Below, piece by piece: positions 21,174-32,141 of a stretch of DNA of 64,000 bases (the first letter of the stretch is position 1; each line of letters begins with the position of its first letter). The position numbers and the translations under genes were made by a program. The notes beneath the pieces are model-generated. The model saw nothing but the letters and a program-made list of their open reading frames with translations. It was not told where the DNA came from and did no database searches. This DNA comes from Pontibacillus chungwhensis BH030062. Its GTDB lineage: Bacteria > Bacillota > Bacilli > Bacillales > BH030062. The stretch is from assembly GCF_000770675.1 (NCBI RefSeq), contig NZ_AVBG01000012.1, positions 1-64,000 on the forward strand, written 5' to 3'.

Positions 21174-21350
21174 ATGAGGCAAAGTCGTAAGCATTCAAAC
21201 TCATCACAAGCAAGTAAAAGCGTATTTGGAGTTCAATTTCATGACTTTTTAGAAAAGGAACCGCACCTAACACGCATGGAAATGGCTGAGGAATTTGGGG
21301 TTTCTTTAAAAGATGTTAAGAAATTGAAAGAAAGTATGGACCGCGCTTGA
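21174..21350 (+). CDS. YrzK-like small basic protein
   Basis: A 58-residue reading frame: ATG 21174 behind AGAGGTGTGA, stop at 21348. The product starts with a basic, serine-rich segment (MRQSRKHSNSS). It continues with FLEKEPHLTRMEMAEEFGVS and LKDVKKLKES, which looks like a small helix-turn-helix resembling a sigma-factor region 4 half. Position upstream of hisS and general sequence match B. subtilis YrzK, a conserved Bacillaceae protein of unknown function. DNA or RNA polymerase binding is only a guess. Confidence 0.75.
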   Translation: MRQSRKHSNSSQASKSVFGVQFHDFLEKEPHLTRMEMAEEFGVSLKDVKKLKESMDRA

Positions 21351-21416
21351 CATTCTATAACGTCAACATTATGATAATAAACAATTCCTTTCATACATGT
21401 ATGTAGGAAAAAAGTG

Positions 21417-21445
21417 TTGAAATTATGCGAGACCCGTATTAAAAT
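21417..21445 (+). promoter_or_regulatory. Probable sigma-A promoter of the hisS leader
   Basis: TTGAAA (21417-21422), 17-nt spacer, TAAAAT (21440-21445). It sits just upstream of the T-box leader. A second TATAAT at 21482-21487 lacks a good -35. Confidence 0.55.
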
Positions 21446-21487
21446 TCTTATCAGGCTAGAAAGTACTTTTTCACATACATTTATAAT

Positions 21488-21760
21488 GAGTACCGTTGAG
21501 GGAAAGAGTAGCTAAGGGACGTTTGGAGAAGAGAAGAGATACCATCAGGCTGAAAGTATCTCTCTAAATCGCCTTAGTGAAAGACATTCCTTAGGTTCCA
21601 CATCGAAAGCAAAAGGTTAGTAGGTGTTGGACGTGACAGGCGTTAACTGTTAAAGCGGAAGTATTGTAAATACTTCAACTAGGGTGGCAACGCGGGTAAT
21701 ATCTCCCGTCCCTATTCGATACCTTTGTGTATCGAATATGGGGCGGGAGTTTTTATATGC
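21488..21760 (+). promoter_or_regulatory. T-box riboswitch of hisS-aspS, apparently tRNA-Asp responsive
   Basis: The T-box core AGGGTGGCAACGCGG lies at 21681-21695, followed by a terminator whose stem joins CTCCCGTCCC with GGGCGGGAG before T5. Stem I can be drawn as lower helix GGGA (21500-21503)/TTCC (21587-21590), 5' loop with AGTA, and upper helix CTAAGG (21512-21517)/CCTTAG (21572-21577). This leaves GAC (21583-21585, Asp), with an overlapping CAT (His), as specifier. The T-box bulge TGGC would pair with a GCCA 3' end, i.e. a tRNA with discriminator G such as tRNA-Asp. Uncharged tRNA would favour the antiterminator and allow hisS-aspS expression. Confidence 0.88.
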
Positions 21761-21819
21761 CTATAGAATCGTGTCACAATTATAAACAATAAGATTTATA
21801 TAATTTAGGAGGAGTGTAC

Positions 21820-23103
21820 ATGAGTCTAAAAGGACCTCGTGGTACCCAGGATATATTACCTGGAGAAGTTGAGAAATGGCAGTTTGTAGAATCTGTATTA
21901 TCAGACGTATGTCGTCGCTATAATTATAAGGAAGTTCGTACTCCGATCTTTGAACATACAGAGTTGTTCCAACGTGGGGTGGGTGACTCTACAGACATCG
22001 TACAAAAAGAGATGTACACATTTGAAGATCGCGGTGGTCGTAGTCTTACCCTTCGTCCTGAAGGAACGGCTTCCGTAGTACGTTCGTTCGTCCAAAATAA
22101 AGTGTATGGTTTACCCAACCAACCAACTAAGTATTATTACTTTGGACCAATGTTCCGTTATGAACGCCCTCAACAAGGACGTATGCGACAATTTGTTCAA
22201 TTTGGAATTGAAGCCTTAGGCAGTGATGACCCAGCTATTGATGCTGAAGTAATTGCTCTTGCGATGAATAGTTACCAGGAACTTGGCTTACAGTCCCTTA
22301 AGCTTGTATTAAACAGCTTAGGAGATCAAGAAAGCCGTGAAGAACACCGTAAAGCGCTCATATCCCACTTTGATCCTCATCGAGAGGAATTGTGCGAAGA
22401 TTGCCAGGTACGACTTGATCAAAATCCAATGCGCGTATTGGATTGTAAGAAGGATAAAGATCATCCTGCAATGTCAACAGCACCGTCAATCCTTGAGTAC
22501 TTAAATGATTATTCTCGCACGTATTTCGAGAACGTAAAGAGCTATCTCGATAAAATGGGAATTCCTTATACGATTGATCCTAATCTCGTTCGTGGTCTTG
22601 ATTACTACAATCATACTGCATTTGAAATTATGAGTGAATCTGAAGGCTTTGGAGCTATTACAACGCTGTCTGGAGGCGGTCGCTACAACGGCTTAGTAGA
22701 AGAAATAGGCGGGCCTGAAACGTCTGGTATTGGCTTTGCTATGAGTATTGAACGCTTATTAATGGCATTAGAGGCAGAAGGTGTGACCCTGCCACTAGAA
22801 GAGAAGCTCGATTGTTACATTGTAGCTCTTGGAGAAGAAGCAGAGAAAGAGGCGGCAGGGGTTGTTTATCAGCTTCGTAAAGCAGGGATTCAGGTAGATA
22901 AGGATTATGCTGGTAAAAAAATCAAAGCACAATTTAAATCGGCAGATCGTCTTCAGGCTAAATATGTATTAGTTCTTGGCGAGAATGAGCTTGCTAACGG
23001 ACAAATTAATGTGAAGCGTATGGCGACTGGGGACCAAGAAACGATTCCGCTGGCGGATGTTGTGGAGTATATGAAGAATGAATTTGAGGGGGAGCAATCA
23101 TGA
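21820..23103 (+). CDS. hisS: Histidyl-tRNA synthetase
   Basis: Class II aminoacyl-tRNA synthetase charging tRNA-His. The 427-residue protein shows motif 1 around [12 protein letters not shown], motif 2 with [18 protein letters not shown], the histidine-binding motif [12 protein letters not shown] (about residue 255), motif 3 [12 protein letters not shown], and a C-terminal anticodon-binding domain. ATG 21820 is 7 nt after TAGGAGGA; an in-frame GTG six bases earlier overlaps that site. It is controlled by the preceding T-box and overlaps aspS by 4 nt, so the two synthetases are made together. Confidence 0.97.
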   Translation: MSLKGPRGTQDILPGEVEKWQFVESVLSDVCRRYNYKEVRTPIFEHTELFQRGVGDSTDIVQKEMYTFEDRGGRSLTLRPEGTASVVRSFVQNKVYGLPNQPTKYYYFGPMFRYERPQQGRMRQFVQFGIEALGSDDPAIDAEVIALAMNSYQELGLQSLKLVLNSLGDQESREEHRKALISHFDPHREELCEDCQVRLDQNPMRVLDCKKDKDHPAMSTAPSILEYLNDYSRTYFENVKSYLDKMGIPYTIDPNLVRGLDYYNHTAFEIMSESEGFGAITTLSGGGRYNGLVEEIGGPETSGIGFAMSIERLLMALEAEGVTLPLEEKLDCYIVALGEEAEKEAAGVVYQLRKAGIQVDKDYAGKKIKAQFKSADRLQAKYVLVLGENELANGQINVKRMATGDQETIPLADVVEYMKNEFEGEQS

Positions 23104-24893
23104 GTGAGCATCGTCAATTAAGTGGTAAAATTAGAGAGGACCATATTGGAGAAACGGTCTTATTAAAAGGATGGGTTCAGAAACGACGAGACCTTGGTGG
23201 GTTAATCTTTATTGACCTTCGTGACCGTTCTGGATTAGTACAAGTTGTATTTAATCCTGAAGATTCTACTGATGCAATCGAGACAGCAGATAAAGTTCGA
23301 ACGGAGTATGTTGTTGAGATTTCAGGGAAGGTTGTTGCTCGCGATGAAGCAACTATTAATCCTCAATTAGCTACAGGTAAAGTAGAAGTGTTAGCAACTG
23401 ATATTACCATTTTAAATAAGTCCAAAACCCCACCATTTCAATTACATGATGAAACAGATGTGGCAGAAGACCTTCGTCTTAAATATCGTTATATGGATTT
23501 ACGTCGTAACCCGTTACAAGAAACGTTTAAGCTTCGCCATAAAACAACACAAGCCATTCGTGATTTCTTGAATAGCGAAGAGTTCTTAGAGATGGAAACT
23601 CCAATGTTAACAAAGAGTACTCCCGAAGGTGCTCGCGACTATTTAGTTCCAAGTCGTGTGCATGAAGGTGAGTTTTATGCATTGCCTCAATCACCGCAGT
23701 TGTTTAAGCAGCTTATTATGATGTCAGGTTTTGAAAAGTATTATCAGATTGCTCGTTGCTTCCGTGATGAAGACTTACGTGCCGATCGCCAGCCAGAATT
23801 TACACAAGTGGATATTGAGACATCCTTTATGTCCCAAGAAGAAATTCAAAGCATGACTGAGCGTATGATGAAGAAAGTGCTTAAAGAAACAAAAGGTGTA
23901 GACATTCAAACCCCATTCAAGCACATGAGTTATGATGAAGCTATGGACCGTTATGGATCTGATAAGCCGGATACGCGTTTTGGTCTGGAGTTAGTCAACC
24001 TTTCTCAAATTGTGAAGGACTCAGGATTTAAAGTATTCAAATCTGCTGTTGAAACAGGCGGGACTGTGAGCGGAATTAATGTAAAAGGGAAAGCAAATGA
24101 CTTCTCCCGTAAAGATATTGATAAGCTAACAGAATTTGTTAAAATCTATGATGCTAAGGGATTAGCTTGGCTGAAAGTAGAAGAAGGTGAATTGAAAGGA
24201 CCTATCGCTAAATTCTTTAGCGAAGAAGAAGCAACTAACCTTCGTACAGCTCTTTCAGCAGAAGATGGTGATCTACTTCTATTTGTAGCAGATAAAACTT
24301 CTGTTGTTCATGATAGCCTTGGTGCTCTCCGTCAAAAGCTAGGCAGAGAACTTGATCTGATTGATCAAACGCAGTTTAACTTCCTTTGGGTAACAGACTG
24401 GCCATTATTTGAATATGACGAAGAACTAGGCCGATATTTCGCAGCGCACCATCCGTTTACAATGCCTGAGCGTGAAGATATTGAGAAACTTGAAACTGAA
24501 CCACAAGAAGTGCGAGCTCAAGCTTATGACTTGGTATTAAACGGCTATGAATTAGGCGGGGGAAGTCTTCGTATTTATGAAAAGGAAGTTCAGGACCAAA
24601 TGCTTAAAGTATTAGGTTTCTCAGAAGAGGAAGCTCAAAGTCAATTTGGCTTCTTATTAGAAGCTTTAGAATTTGGTGCCCCTCCACACGGTGGAATCGC
24701 ACTAGGATTAGATCGTCTTGTTATGATTTTAGCGGATCGATCTAACTTACGGGATACGATTTTATTCCCGAAAACAGCTTCAGCTTCAGACTTAATGACT
24801 CAAGCTCCGGGGCCTGTGAGCCAAGAGCAATTAACAGAATTACATCTTGAGCTTAATGAGAAAGCAAAGCAAGAACAATTGGACAAACAGTAA
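23100..24893 (+). CDS. aspS: Aspartyl-tRNA synthetase
   Basis: Class II synthetase for tRNA-Asp, 597 residues. An N-terminal OB-fold anticodon-binding domain carries [22 protein letters not shown]. The catalytic core carries motif 2 [19 protein letters not shown] and motif 3 [13 protein letters not shown], and the bacterial GAD insertion lies between. This is the bacterial-type enzyme; whether it is discriminating or also charges tRNA-Asn is not decided here. It overlaps the hisS stop by 4 nt. The T-box in front of the operon seems to sense tRNA-Asp, the substrate of this second gene. Confidence 0.97.
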   Translation: MSEHRQLSGKIREDHIGETVLLKGWVQKRRDLGGLIFIDLRDRSGLVQVVFNPEDSTDAIETADKVRTEYVVEISGKVVARDEATINPQLATGKVEVLATDITILNKSKTPPFQLHDETDVAEDLRLKYRYMDLRRNPLQETFKLRHKTTQAIRDFLNSEEFLEMETPMLTKSTPEGARDYLVPSRVHEGEFYALPQSPQLFKQLIMMSGFEKYYQIARCFRDEDLRADRQPEFTQVDIETSFMSQEEIQSMTERMMKKVLKETKGVDIQTPFKHMSYDEAMDRYGSDKPDTRFGLELVNLSQIVKDSGFKVFKSAVETGGTVSGINVKGKANDFSRKDIDKLTEFVKIYDAKGLAWLKVEEGELKGPIAKFFSEEEATNLRTALSAEDGDLLLFVADKTSVVHDSLGALRQKLGRELDLIDQTQFNFLWVTDWPLFEYDEELGRYFAAHHPFTMPEREDIEKLETEPQEVRAQAYDLVLNGYELGGGSLRIYEKEVQDQMLKVLGFSEEEAQSQFGFLLEALEFGAPPHGGIALGLDRLVMILADRSNLRDTILFPKTASASDLMTQAPGPVSQEQLTELHLELNEKAKQEQLDKQ

Positions 24894-24925
24894 GGATTGT
24901 AATCATACTGTAACGTTCCTTTTTG

Positions 24926-24954
24926 TTGCCAAGATTCATTAGGTATGCTATGAT
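24926..24954 (+). promoter_or_regulatory. Sigma-A promoter of 6S RNA
   Basis: TTGCCA (24926-24931), 17-nt spacer, TATGAT (24949-24954). The expected start is near 24961, at the foot of the 6S closing stem. Confidence 0.7.
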
Positions 24955-24961
24955 TTGATTA

Positions 24962-25175
24962 CAAACTAAACAAGCCGATCCTGATGTGTACGTCATCCAA
25001 CAATCGTTTTGACCGAACATTTTGAACTACGGGAGCTTGAAGTTTCTGTAAGGCATGCAAGCCTTGTTTCACTTACTTAGAGGACGCATAAATTACAGAA
25101 CAAAGCACCCACTTGCCAAGAGCGGGGTTCAAAACATTGGACTGTGACGGCACGATTGGGATTGGCTTTCTTTTT
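24962..25175 (+). ncRNA. ssrS: 6S RNA
   Basis: 6S RNA mimics an open promoter and holds the sigma-A RNA polymerase holoenzyme in stationary phase. Evidence: position between aspS and tcdA, where B. subtilis has 6S-1 RNA; its own promoter; a terminal stem AAGCCGATCC (24973-) with GGGATTGGCTT (about 25158-25168); and an inner stem TTTTGAAC (about 25020) with GTTCAAAA (about 25127-25134) that brackets the purine-rich central bubble. An intrinsic hairpin CCTTAAGG...CCTTAAGG with a T-rich tail at about 25194-25222 may terminate the precursor. Exact ends are estimates. Confidence 0.82.
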
Positions 25176-25307
25176 ACATAAGTTTCGAAAAATCCTTAAG
25201 GGCAGCCTTAAGGTTATTTTTATGTTTCCGTTTCCTTAGGTTGTGTTTATGGGACTATAGGAAAAGGAATACTAGATCATAGAAAATGTTAAAGAGGAGT
25301 GAGACAA

Positions 25308-26063
25308 GTGCTTCATCAATTTTCGAGAAATCAGCTAGCCATTGGTCAGCAGGGGTTAGATTTAATGAAAGGCGCGACTGTTGCCGTTCTTGGGATAGGC
25401 GGAGTTGGCTCTTTCAGTGTAGAGGCATTAGCAAGAAGTGGAGTAGGCAAATTAATACTTATTGATAAAGACGATGTAGATATAACCAATATAAATCGCC
25501 AAATTCACTCGTTAATGTCTACTATTGGTCAATCTAAGGTGGATTTAATGGCTGACCGCGTCAAAGATATTAACCCTGAGTGTGAAGTGGTTCGTTTACA
25601 TATGTTTTATACGGACGAAACGTATGAGCGATTATTTGAACATGATTTAGATTTTGTAGTCGACGCAAGTGATACGATCTCATACAAAATTCATCTAATT
25701 AAGCAATGTATCGACCGTGATATTCAGATTATTTCATCTATGGGTGCTGCAAATAAGATGGATCCTACGAAATTTGAAATTGCAAATATTTTTGACACAA
25801 GTTATGACCCCATTGCACGTGTCATTCGAACAAAATTGCGAAAAGAAGGCTACAAAAAAGGGATACCAGTCGTTTTCTCTAAGGAACAGCCTATTAAAAT
25901 AAGGGAAGATGTTCGTCAAGAAATTACTCCAGACAACCCAAACACCCGGAAAGCGGAGCAGCCTCCGTCTTCAAATGCGTTTGTTCCTTCAGTAGCAGGA
26001 TTGATTATGGCAAGTCATGTTGTACAAGAGATCTTAAAACCCATTAGTATTGAACGCTACTAA
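25308..26063 (+). CDS. tcdA: tRNA threonylcarbamoyladenosine dehydratase TcdA
   Basis: E1-like enzyme that cyclises t6A37 of ANN-decoding tRNAs to ct6A using ATP. The 251-residue protein has the Rossmann ATP-binding GIGGVGSFSVEALARSGVG (about residues 34-52), LIDKDDVDITNINRQ, and the ThiF/MoeB-like aspartate-containing VVDASDTISYK. GTG 25308 sits 8 nt after AGAGGAG and gives the family start MLHQFSRN; an earlier GTG (25299) overlaps the ribosome binding site. It corresponds to B. subtilis YrvM in the same position after aspS and the 6S gene. Confidence 0.93.
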   Translation: MLHQFSRNQLAIGQQGLDLMKGATVAVLGIGGVGSFSVEALARSGVGKLILIDKDDVDITNINRQIHSLMSTIGQSKVDLMADRVKDINPECEVVRLHMFYTDETYERLFEHDLDFVVDASDTISYKIHLIKQCIDRDIQIISSMGAANKMDPTKFEIANIFDTSYDPIARVIRTKLRKEGYKKGIPVVFSKEQPIKIREDVRQEITPDNPNTRKAEQPPSSNAFVPSVAGLIMASHVVQEILKPISIERY

Positions 26064-26088
26064 AAAACCCGGCATAGCCGGGTTTTTG
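26063..26088. terminator. Bidirectional terminator (tcdA / rsfA-like)
   Basis: AAAAAACCCGGC/GCCGGGTTTTT short GC-rich hairpin with A and T flanks between convergent genes. Confidence 0.88.
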
Positions 26089-26095
26089 TTTGCTC

Positions 26096-26818
26096 TTAAC
26101 GAGCTACTTGTTCAAGGTTGCCATTCTTCTCCATACGGAAAGCGGGCTTCGATGAAAACTGTTCGTCTTCATCAAATGCAATCATTTTCCGAGCTCGATC
26201 CATAACTTGCATTAATACTTGATAGTCTTCTTGAATCATAAGGTATTGTTTCTCCATTTTACGGAGTTTATTTTGTAGCTGATTGTTTTCGTTTTGTAGC
26301 TGCTGGTTCTCTTCTTCAATTTGCTTAATGTGTGATTGTGATTGGTGCGTGTTATGTGTTTGGCGTTTTAGCTCTTTTAATGAGCGAATAATGTGATCAA
26401 ACGAAACAGTGGATACTTCTTCCTGATAGACGGCGGCGGTGTCTGCATAATCAGAAGCTTCTATAGCTACAGTCTCGAACTCTTCTTCTTCAACAACTAG
26501 AGAAGAAGCAGGTGCTGGAAGTTGATGTTCTTCTCTTGTAAATGTTGGCGAGGAAGTTGTAGCAACCTTTTGTTGTTTAGCAAGAGCACGTTTCTTTTCT
26601 TTGCGCTGACGCTTAGCTAAATCAATGGCTTGATCATATTTCTTGCGAATCTCAGCATTCCAGCGAAATCCACAAGCTGCAGATGTACGATTTAAATGGT
26701 CACCTACTTCATCGAAAGCTTTTAGCTGTGTACTACCTTCACGGATATGACGCAGAACGGTTTCTGCTAATAGTAAATCGTCTTCATGAGACCAGGCATC
26801 TTGTCTTACTTTTACCAT
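26096..26818 (-). CDS. RsfA-family prespore-type transcription regulator
   Basis: A 240-residue DNA-binding protein. The N-terminal Myb/SANT-like domain (QDAWSHEDDLLLAETVLRHI...GDHLNRTSAACGFRWN, about residues 5-60) is characteristic of the RsfA/GerR family of sporulation regulators. Next comes a lysine/arginine-rich helix. A central acidic variable region leads to a long coiled coil (about 155-205, EEENQQLQNENNQLQNKL) suited to dimerisation. RsfA in B. subtilis is a sigma-F-dependent modulator of sigma-F genes. The second ATG (26818) is better spaced from GGAG than the one at 26824. Placement beside rarA differs from B. subtilis rsfA, so this may be a paralogue. Confidence 0.8.
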   Translation of the reverse strand: MVKVRQDAWSHEDDLLLAETVLRHIREGSTQLKAFDEVGDHLNRTSAACGFRWNAEIRKKYDQAIDLAKRQRKEKKRALAKQQKVATTSSPTFTREEHQLPAPASSLVVEEEEFETVAIEASDYADTAAVYQEEVSTVSFDHIIRSLKELKRQTHNTHQSQSHIKQIEEENQQLQNENNQLQNKLRKMEKQYLMIQEDYQVLMQVMDRARKMIAFDEDEQFSSKPAFRMEKNGNLEQVAR

Positions 26819-26930
26819 ATTCATTCTCTCCTTTTCTAATAAACCAATGAAATTACTAGAACTAGTTTGTTAATGTTGTTTCTATTATGGGGAGAGATGA
26901 AAGAAAATATACCTGATGCGATACAAATAT

Positions 26931-28208
26931 TTACTTTTTCTTTTGTTTTTGAATCGTTTCATACACTTGAGCAAGCCCTTTTTCAAACTTACCTGTCTTC
27001 TTAGGTGAATAGTAGAGGGCGTTTTTAATAGAGTCAGGAAGATACTGTTGATCTACCCAGCTATTCTCATAGTTGTGTGGATATTGATACTCAATTCCTC
27101 GCCCTAATTTTTCTGCTCCTTTATAATGAGCGTCTTTAAGGTGGGCTGGCACTTCACCACTTTTTCCTTTACGTATATCTGATAAAGCAGAATCTAGCGC
27201 TTTGTATGCTGAGTTAGACTTAGGTGATAAACAAAGTTCTACAATCGCATTGGCTAATGGTATACGAGCCTCAGGGAAGCCAAGTCTCTCGGCCGCTTCA
27301 ACCGCTGCCATTGCTCTTGGTCCTGCTTGGGGATTAGCCAACCCTATATCTTCATAGGCGGTTACCACCATTCTGCGCGCTATGCTATCAAGGTCACCTG
27401 CTTCAATAAGTCTGCCTAAGTAATGTAAGGCGGCATTAACATCGCTGCCACGGATCGATTTCTGGAAAGCTGAGAGAACATCATAGTGAGCGTCACCATC
27501 TTTATCATGGGAGAAACTCTTCTTTTGCATGCACTGTTCAGCTGTATCGAGGTCAATTTCTATTTGTCCATTTTCCGTCTCAGGGGTTGAAAAAGCTGCC
27601 AGCTCTAGCCCGTTCAATGCGGAACGCAAGTCACCATTTGCAGAGTGAGCGAAGTGATCCATAGCCTCATTAGATACATCGATATTTAAGTGGCCTAAGC
27701 CTTCGTTTTCATCAGCAATGGCCCGGTTTATTGCATCTTTTACTTCTTCGATATTTAACCGTTCTACTTCAAACAAGTGACAGCGACTTCGAATGGCTGG
27801 GTTAATGGAATGATATGGATTGCTCGTTGTACAGCCAATAAGTGTAATTAAATTGCTTTCCACGTGTGGAAGTAAGAAGTCTTGTTTTCCTTTATCAAGA
27901 CGGTGTACTTCATCTAGAATCAAGACAAGTTGACCTGACATCTTCGCTTCTTCTACGGCGATCTCCATGTCTTTCTTCTTATCTACGACAGCATTTAAGG
28001 TTTTAAAGCGTAAGTTTAAGCTTTTTGCAAGAGCCATCGCCATCGATGTCTTGCCTGTACCTGGAGGCCCAAAAAGAATCATAGAGGCCAAACGCTTGGC
28101 ATCTACCATTCTACGAATCATCTTCCCTTCCCCTACAAGGTGCTTCTGTCCAATAATATCGTCAATATGTTTCGGTCGCATTCGAAACGCTAATGGTTGT
28201 TGGCTCAA
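26931..28208 (-). CDS. rarA: Replication-associated recombination protein RarA (MgsA)
   Basis: AAA+ ATPase acting at stalled replication forks, related to clamp loaders and to RuvB. The product (about 425 residues) has GPPGTGKTSMAMALAK Walker A (about 47-62), LVLILDEVHRLDKGKQDF Walker B, sensor 1 LIGCTTSNPYHSINPAIRSRC with the arginine finger, and the C-terminal tetramerisation domain containing YEDIGLANPQAGPRAMAAVEAAERLGFPEARIPLA. TTG 28208 is 10 nt from AAAGGAG; GTG 28217 is only 1 nt from it, so I prefer TTG. B. subtilis YrvN is the equivalent and has the same orientation next to cymR. Confidence 0.92.
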   Translation of the reverse strand: MSQQPLAFRMRPKHIDDIIGQKHLVGEGKMIRRMVDAKRLASMILFGPPGTGKTSMAMALAKSLNLRFKTLNAVVDKKKDMEIAVEEAKMSGQLVLILDEVHRLDKGKQDFLLPHVESNLITLIGCTTSNPYHSINPAIRSRCHLFEVERLNIEEVKDAINRAIADENEGLGHLNIDVSNEAMDHFAHSANGDLRSALNGLELAAFSTPETENGQIEIDLDTAEQCMQKKSFSHDKDGDAHYDVLSAFQKSIRGSDVNAALHYLGRLIEAGDLDSIARRMVVTAYEDIGLANPQAGPRAMAAVEAAERLGFPEARIPLANAIVELCLSPKSNSAYKALDSALSDIRKGKSGEVPAHLKDAHYKGAEKLGRGIEYQYPHNYENSWVDQQYLPDSIKNALYYSPKKTGKFEKGLAQVYETIQKQKKK

Positions 28209-28495
28209 AAGGGACACACTCCTTTACAATTTGAATTTATTCATCTATCAATATGGATGGAGCCGTTACTTATGATGAGTGCTTGGGCTTGCTCGGGGGA
28301 AAACTCGGTTTTTAGGCCTGCCTTATACTCAACTAAAGCTAACGGAATCATTTTCTAGAACTCCGAAACTATGGATTATTCTTAAAGGGTAAAGATATAG
28401 ACGATAAAATGCAAGAAGGTTGCCATTCGTGCTATAATATCTATTGGTGTTAAAATAGGAGTGATTACGCTCTCTATATAGAAAGGATCATGAAT
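28209..28495. other. rarA-yczE intergenic region with a repeat remnant
   Basis: Positions about 28260-28350 run from GAGCCGTTAC to TTAGGCCTGCCTTATACTCAACTAAAGCTAACGGAAT. This resembles the two ends of a palindromic element with the middle deleted. A TATAAT at 28433-28438, without a convincing -35, may drive the following operon. Confidence 0.45.
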
Positions 28496-29239
28496 ATGAC
28501 AACAGAGAATAAACGTGTTCATTCTAAAGATCCGGTGAAGAAGCAAACATTTACTCAACGTGCAACATTCATACGTTGGTCTTTTTTTGTTGTAGGGCTA
28601 ATTATTCTAGCGTTAGGGATATCGCTAACGATTAAAGCGGATCGTTTCGGAATTGGGCCCTGGGATGTCTTCCATGTTGGTCTTAATGAACAATTCGGAT
28701 TAACCGTTGGGTCATGGTCAATTATTGCGGGTTTAGTGGTTGTCGGTTTTACATCGATTGTCACAAAATCATGGCCCCAAATTGGTACAATATTAAATAT
28801 GCTTCTTATTGGTGTCTTCATTGATATTTTTAACTACGTGCTACCGTCCCCGGAAACTTTATGGAGTAACATGGCTGTATTTTTGTTGGGGATTACGGTA
28901 TTAGCATATGGAATTGGAATTTACGTCGCTCCAGGACTAGGGGCTGGGCCACGAGATGGTTTAATGTTAGTCATTCGTGATTTAACTGGCTGGAAAGTCC
29001 AATGGGTACGAAATGGTATTGAAGTGACGGTATTCCTTTTAGGTTGGCTTTTAGGTGGACCAGTTGGTGTCGGCACAGTCGTCATCGCACTAGGTCTTGG
29101 AACGATTGTTGGGTATTCTTTGCCCCAAACTAAGAAATTATTAGACTATATGATACGAAGAGGTGAAGCTCATGAAAATCTCTACCAAGGGACGTTACGG
29201 TCTGACCATCATGATCGCACTAGCCAAGAAATACGGTGA
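28496..29239 (+). CDS. YczE/YitT-family membrane protein
   Basis: A 247-residue integral membrane protein with about five to six hydrophobic helices. The conserved family segments are GISLTIKADRFGIGPWDVFHVGL, GTILNMLLIGVFID and APGLGAGPRDGLMLVI. Members include B. subtilis YczE (linked to surfactin production) and YitT proteins; no biochemical activity is established. ATG 28496 is 8 nt from GAAAGGA. The C-terminal 22 codons overlap the start of cymR in another frame (68 nt), which predicts translational coupling. The hydrophilic tail produced by this overlap is not part of the conserved domain. Confidence 0.8.
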   Translation: MTTENKRVHSKDPVKKQTFTQRATFIRWSFFVVGLIILALGISLTIKADRFGIGPWDVFHVGLNEQFGLTVGSWSIIAGLVVVGFTSIVTKSWPQIGTILNMLLIGVFIDIFNYVLPSPETLWSNMAVFLLGITVLAYGIGIYVAPGLGAGPRDGLMLVIRDLTGWKVQWVRNGIEVTVFLLGWLLGGPVGVGTVVIALGLGTIVGYSLPQTKKLLDYMIRRGEAHENLYQGTLRSDHHDRTSQEIR

Positions 29240-29591
29240 TGGTCCGATATCTTTAAAATCCATTGCTCGAGAAAACAATTTATCTGAACACTATTTGGAA
29301 CAACTGATTGCTCCACTACGAAATGCAGGCTTAGTTCGAAGCGTTCGTGGGGCATATGGCGGCTATATGTTAACCAGGAACCCAGATCAAATTACATCTG
29401 GTGATGTCATTCGGGTGCTAGAAGGACCAATTAGTCCAGTTGAGGGGATTGAAGACGAAGAGCCTGCGAAACAAGCGCTTTGGTTGCGGATCCGTGATGC
29501 TGTGAAAGATGTGCTAGATACGACAACGTTGCACGACCTTGCCCAACATGACGATTCTGATGAACAAGAAGCGTACATGTTCTATATTTAA
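29172..29591 (+). CDS. cymR: Cysteine metabolism repressor CymR (Rrf2 family)
   Basis: Rrf2-type winged-helix repressor; in B. subtilis CymR with CysK represses sulfur-assimilation genes when cysteine is plentiful. The 139-residue protein has MKISTKGRYGLTIMIALAKK, the recognition region LSEHYLEQLIAPLRNAGLVRSVRGAYGGYML and the wing. It lacks the three clustered cysteines of the Fe-S Rrf2 proteins such as IscR, consistent with CymR. ATG 29172 is chosen (GAAGAGGTG 7 nt upstream). It lies directly before a cysteine desulfurase and mnmA, as in B. subtilis. Confidence 0.93.
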   Translation: MKISTKGRYGLTIMIALAKKYGDGPISLKSIARENNLSEHYLEQLIAPLRNAGLVRSVRGAYGGYMLTRNPDQITSGDVIRVLEGPISPVEGIEDEEPAKQALWLRIRDAVKDVLDTTTLHDLAQHDDSDEQEAYMFYI

Positions 29592-29612
29592 AGAAATGAG
29601 AGGTTCTCTAAT

Positions 29613-31884
<2,272 letters not shown>

Positions 31885-31885
31885 T

Positions 31886-31981
31886 ATAAGAGGATGTCCC
31901 GAAGCGAGTACGCCCCTGGTTAAATGACTTTTTAGAATGGTCATGAATGGGGAACCGTCCTGGGGCACCTCTTTTTTTTAA
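31886..31981 (+). terminator. Extended hairpin terminator after mnmA
   Basis: The outer stem AAGAGG(A)TGTCCC pairs with GGGGCACCTCTT across about 60 nt that can fold internally, and ends in eight T. The arms are unusually far apart for a simple terminator. Confidence 0.7.
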
Positions 31982-32141
31982 AGGAAAAGCATAGGCTCTT
32001 TCTTATACGAACAGGTCCAGAAATAAATTTTCTGATACAATGTTGAGAGAGGGAGAGTCCTCTCCCGTTAGCGATTTATAAACAACCGATTACAACTAGA
32101 CGGTAATCATAATTAGCATTTTGATGTAGGAGGAAGTATGA

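Noticed and set aside
21599-21601. CAC triplet as His specifier of the hisS T-box
   Set aside because: It lies beyond the second CCTTAG. Pairing on that register leaves no good lower helix and conflicts with the TGGC bulge. GAC at 21583-21585 fits the specifier-loop geometry better.
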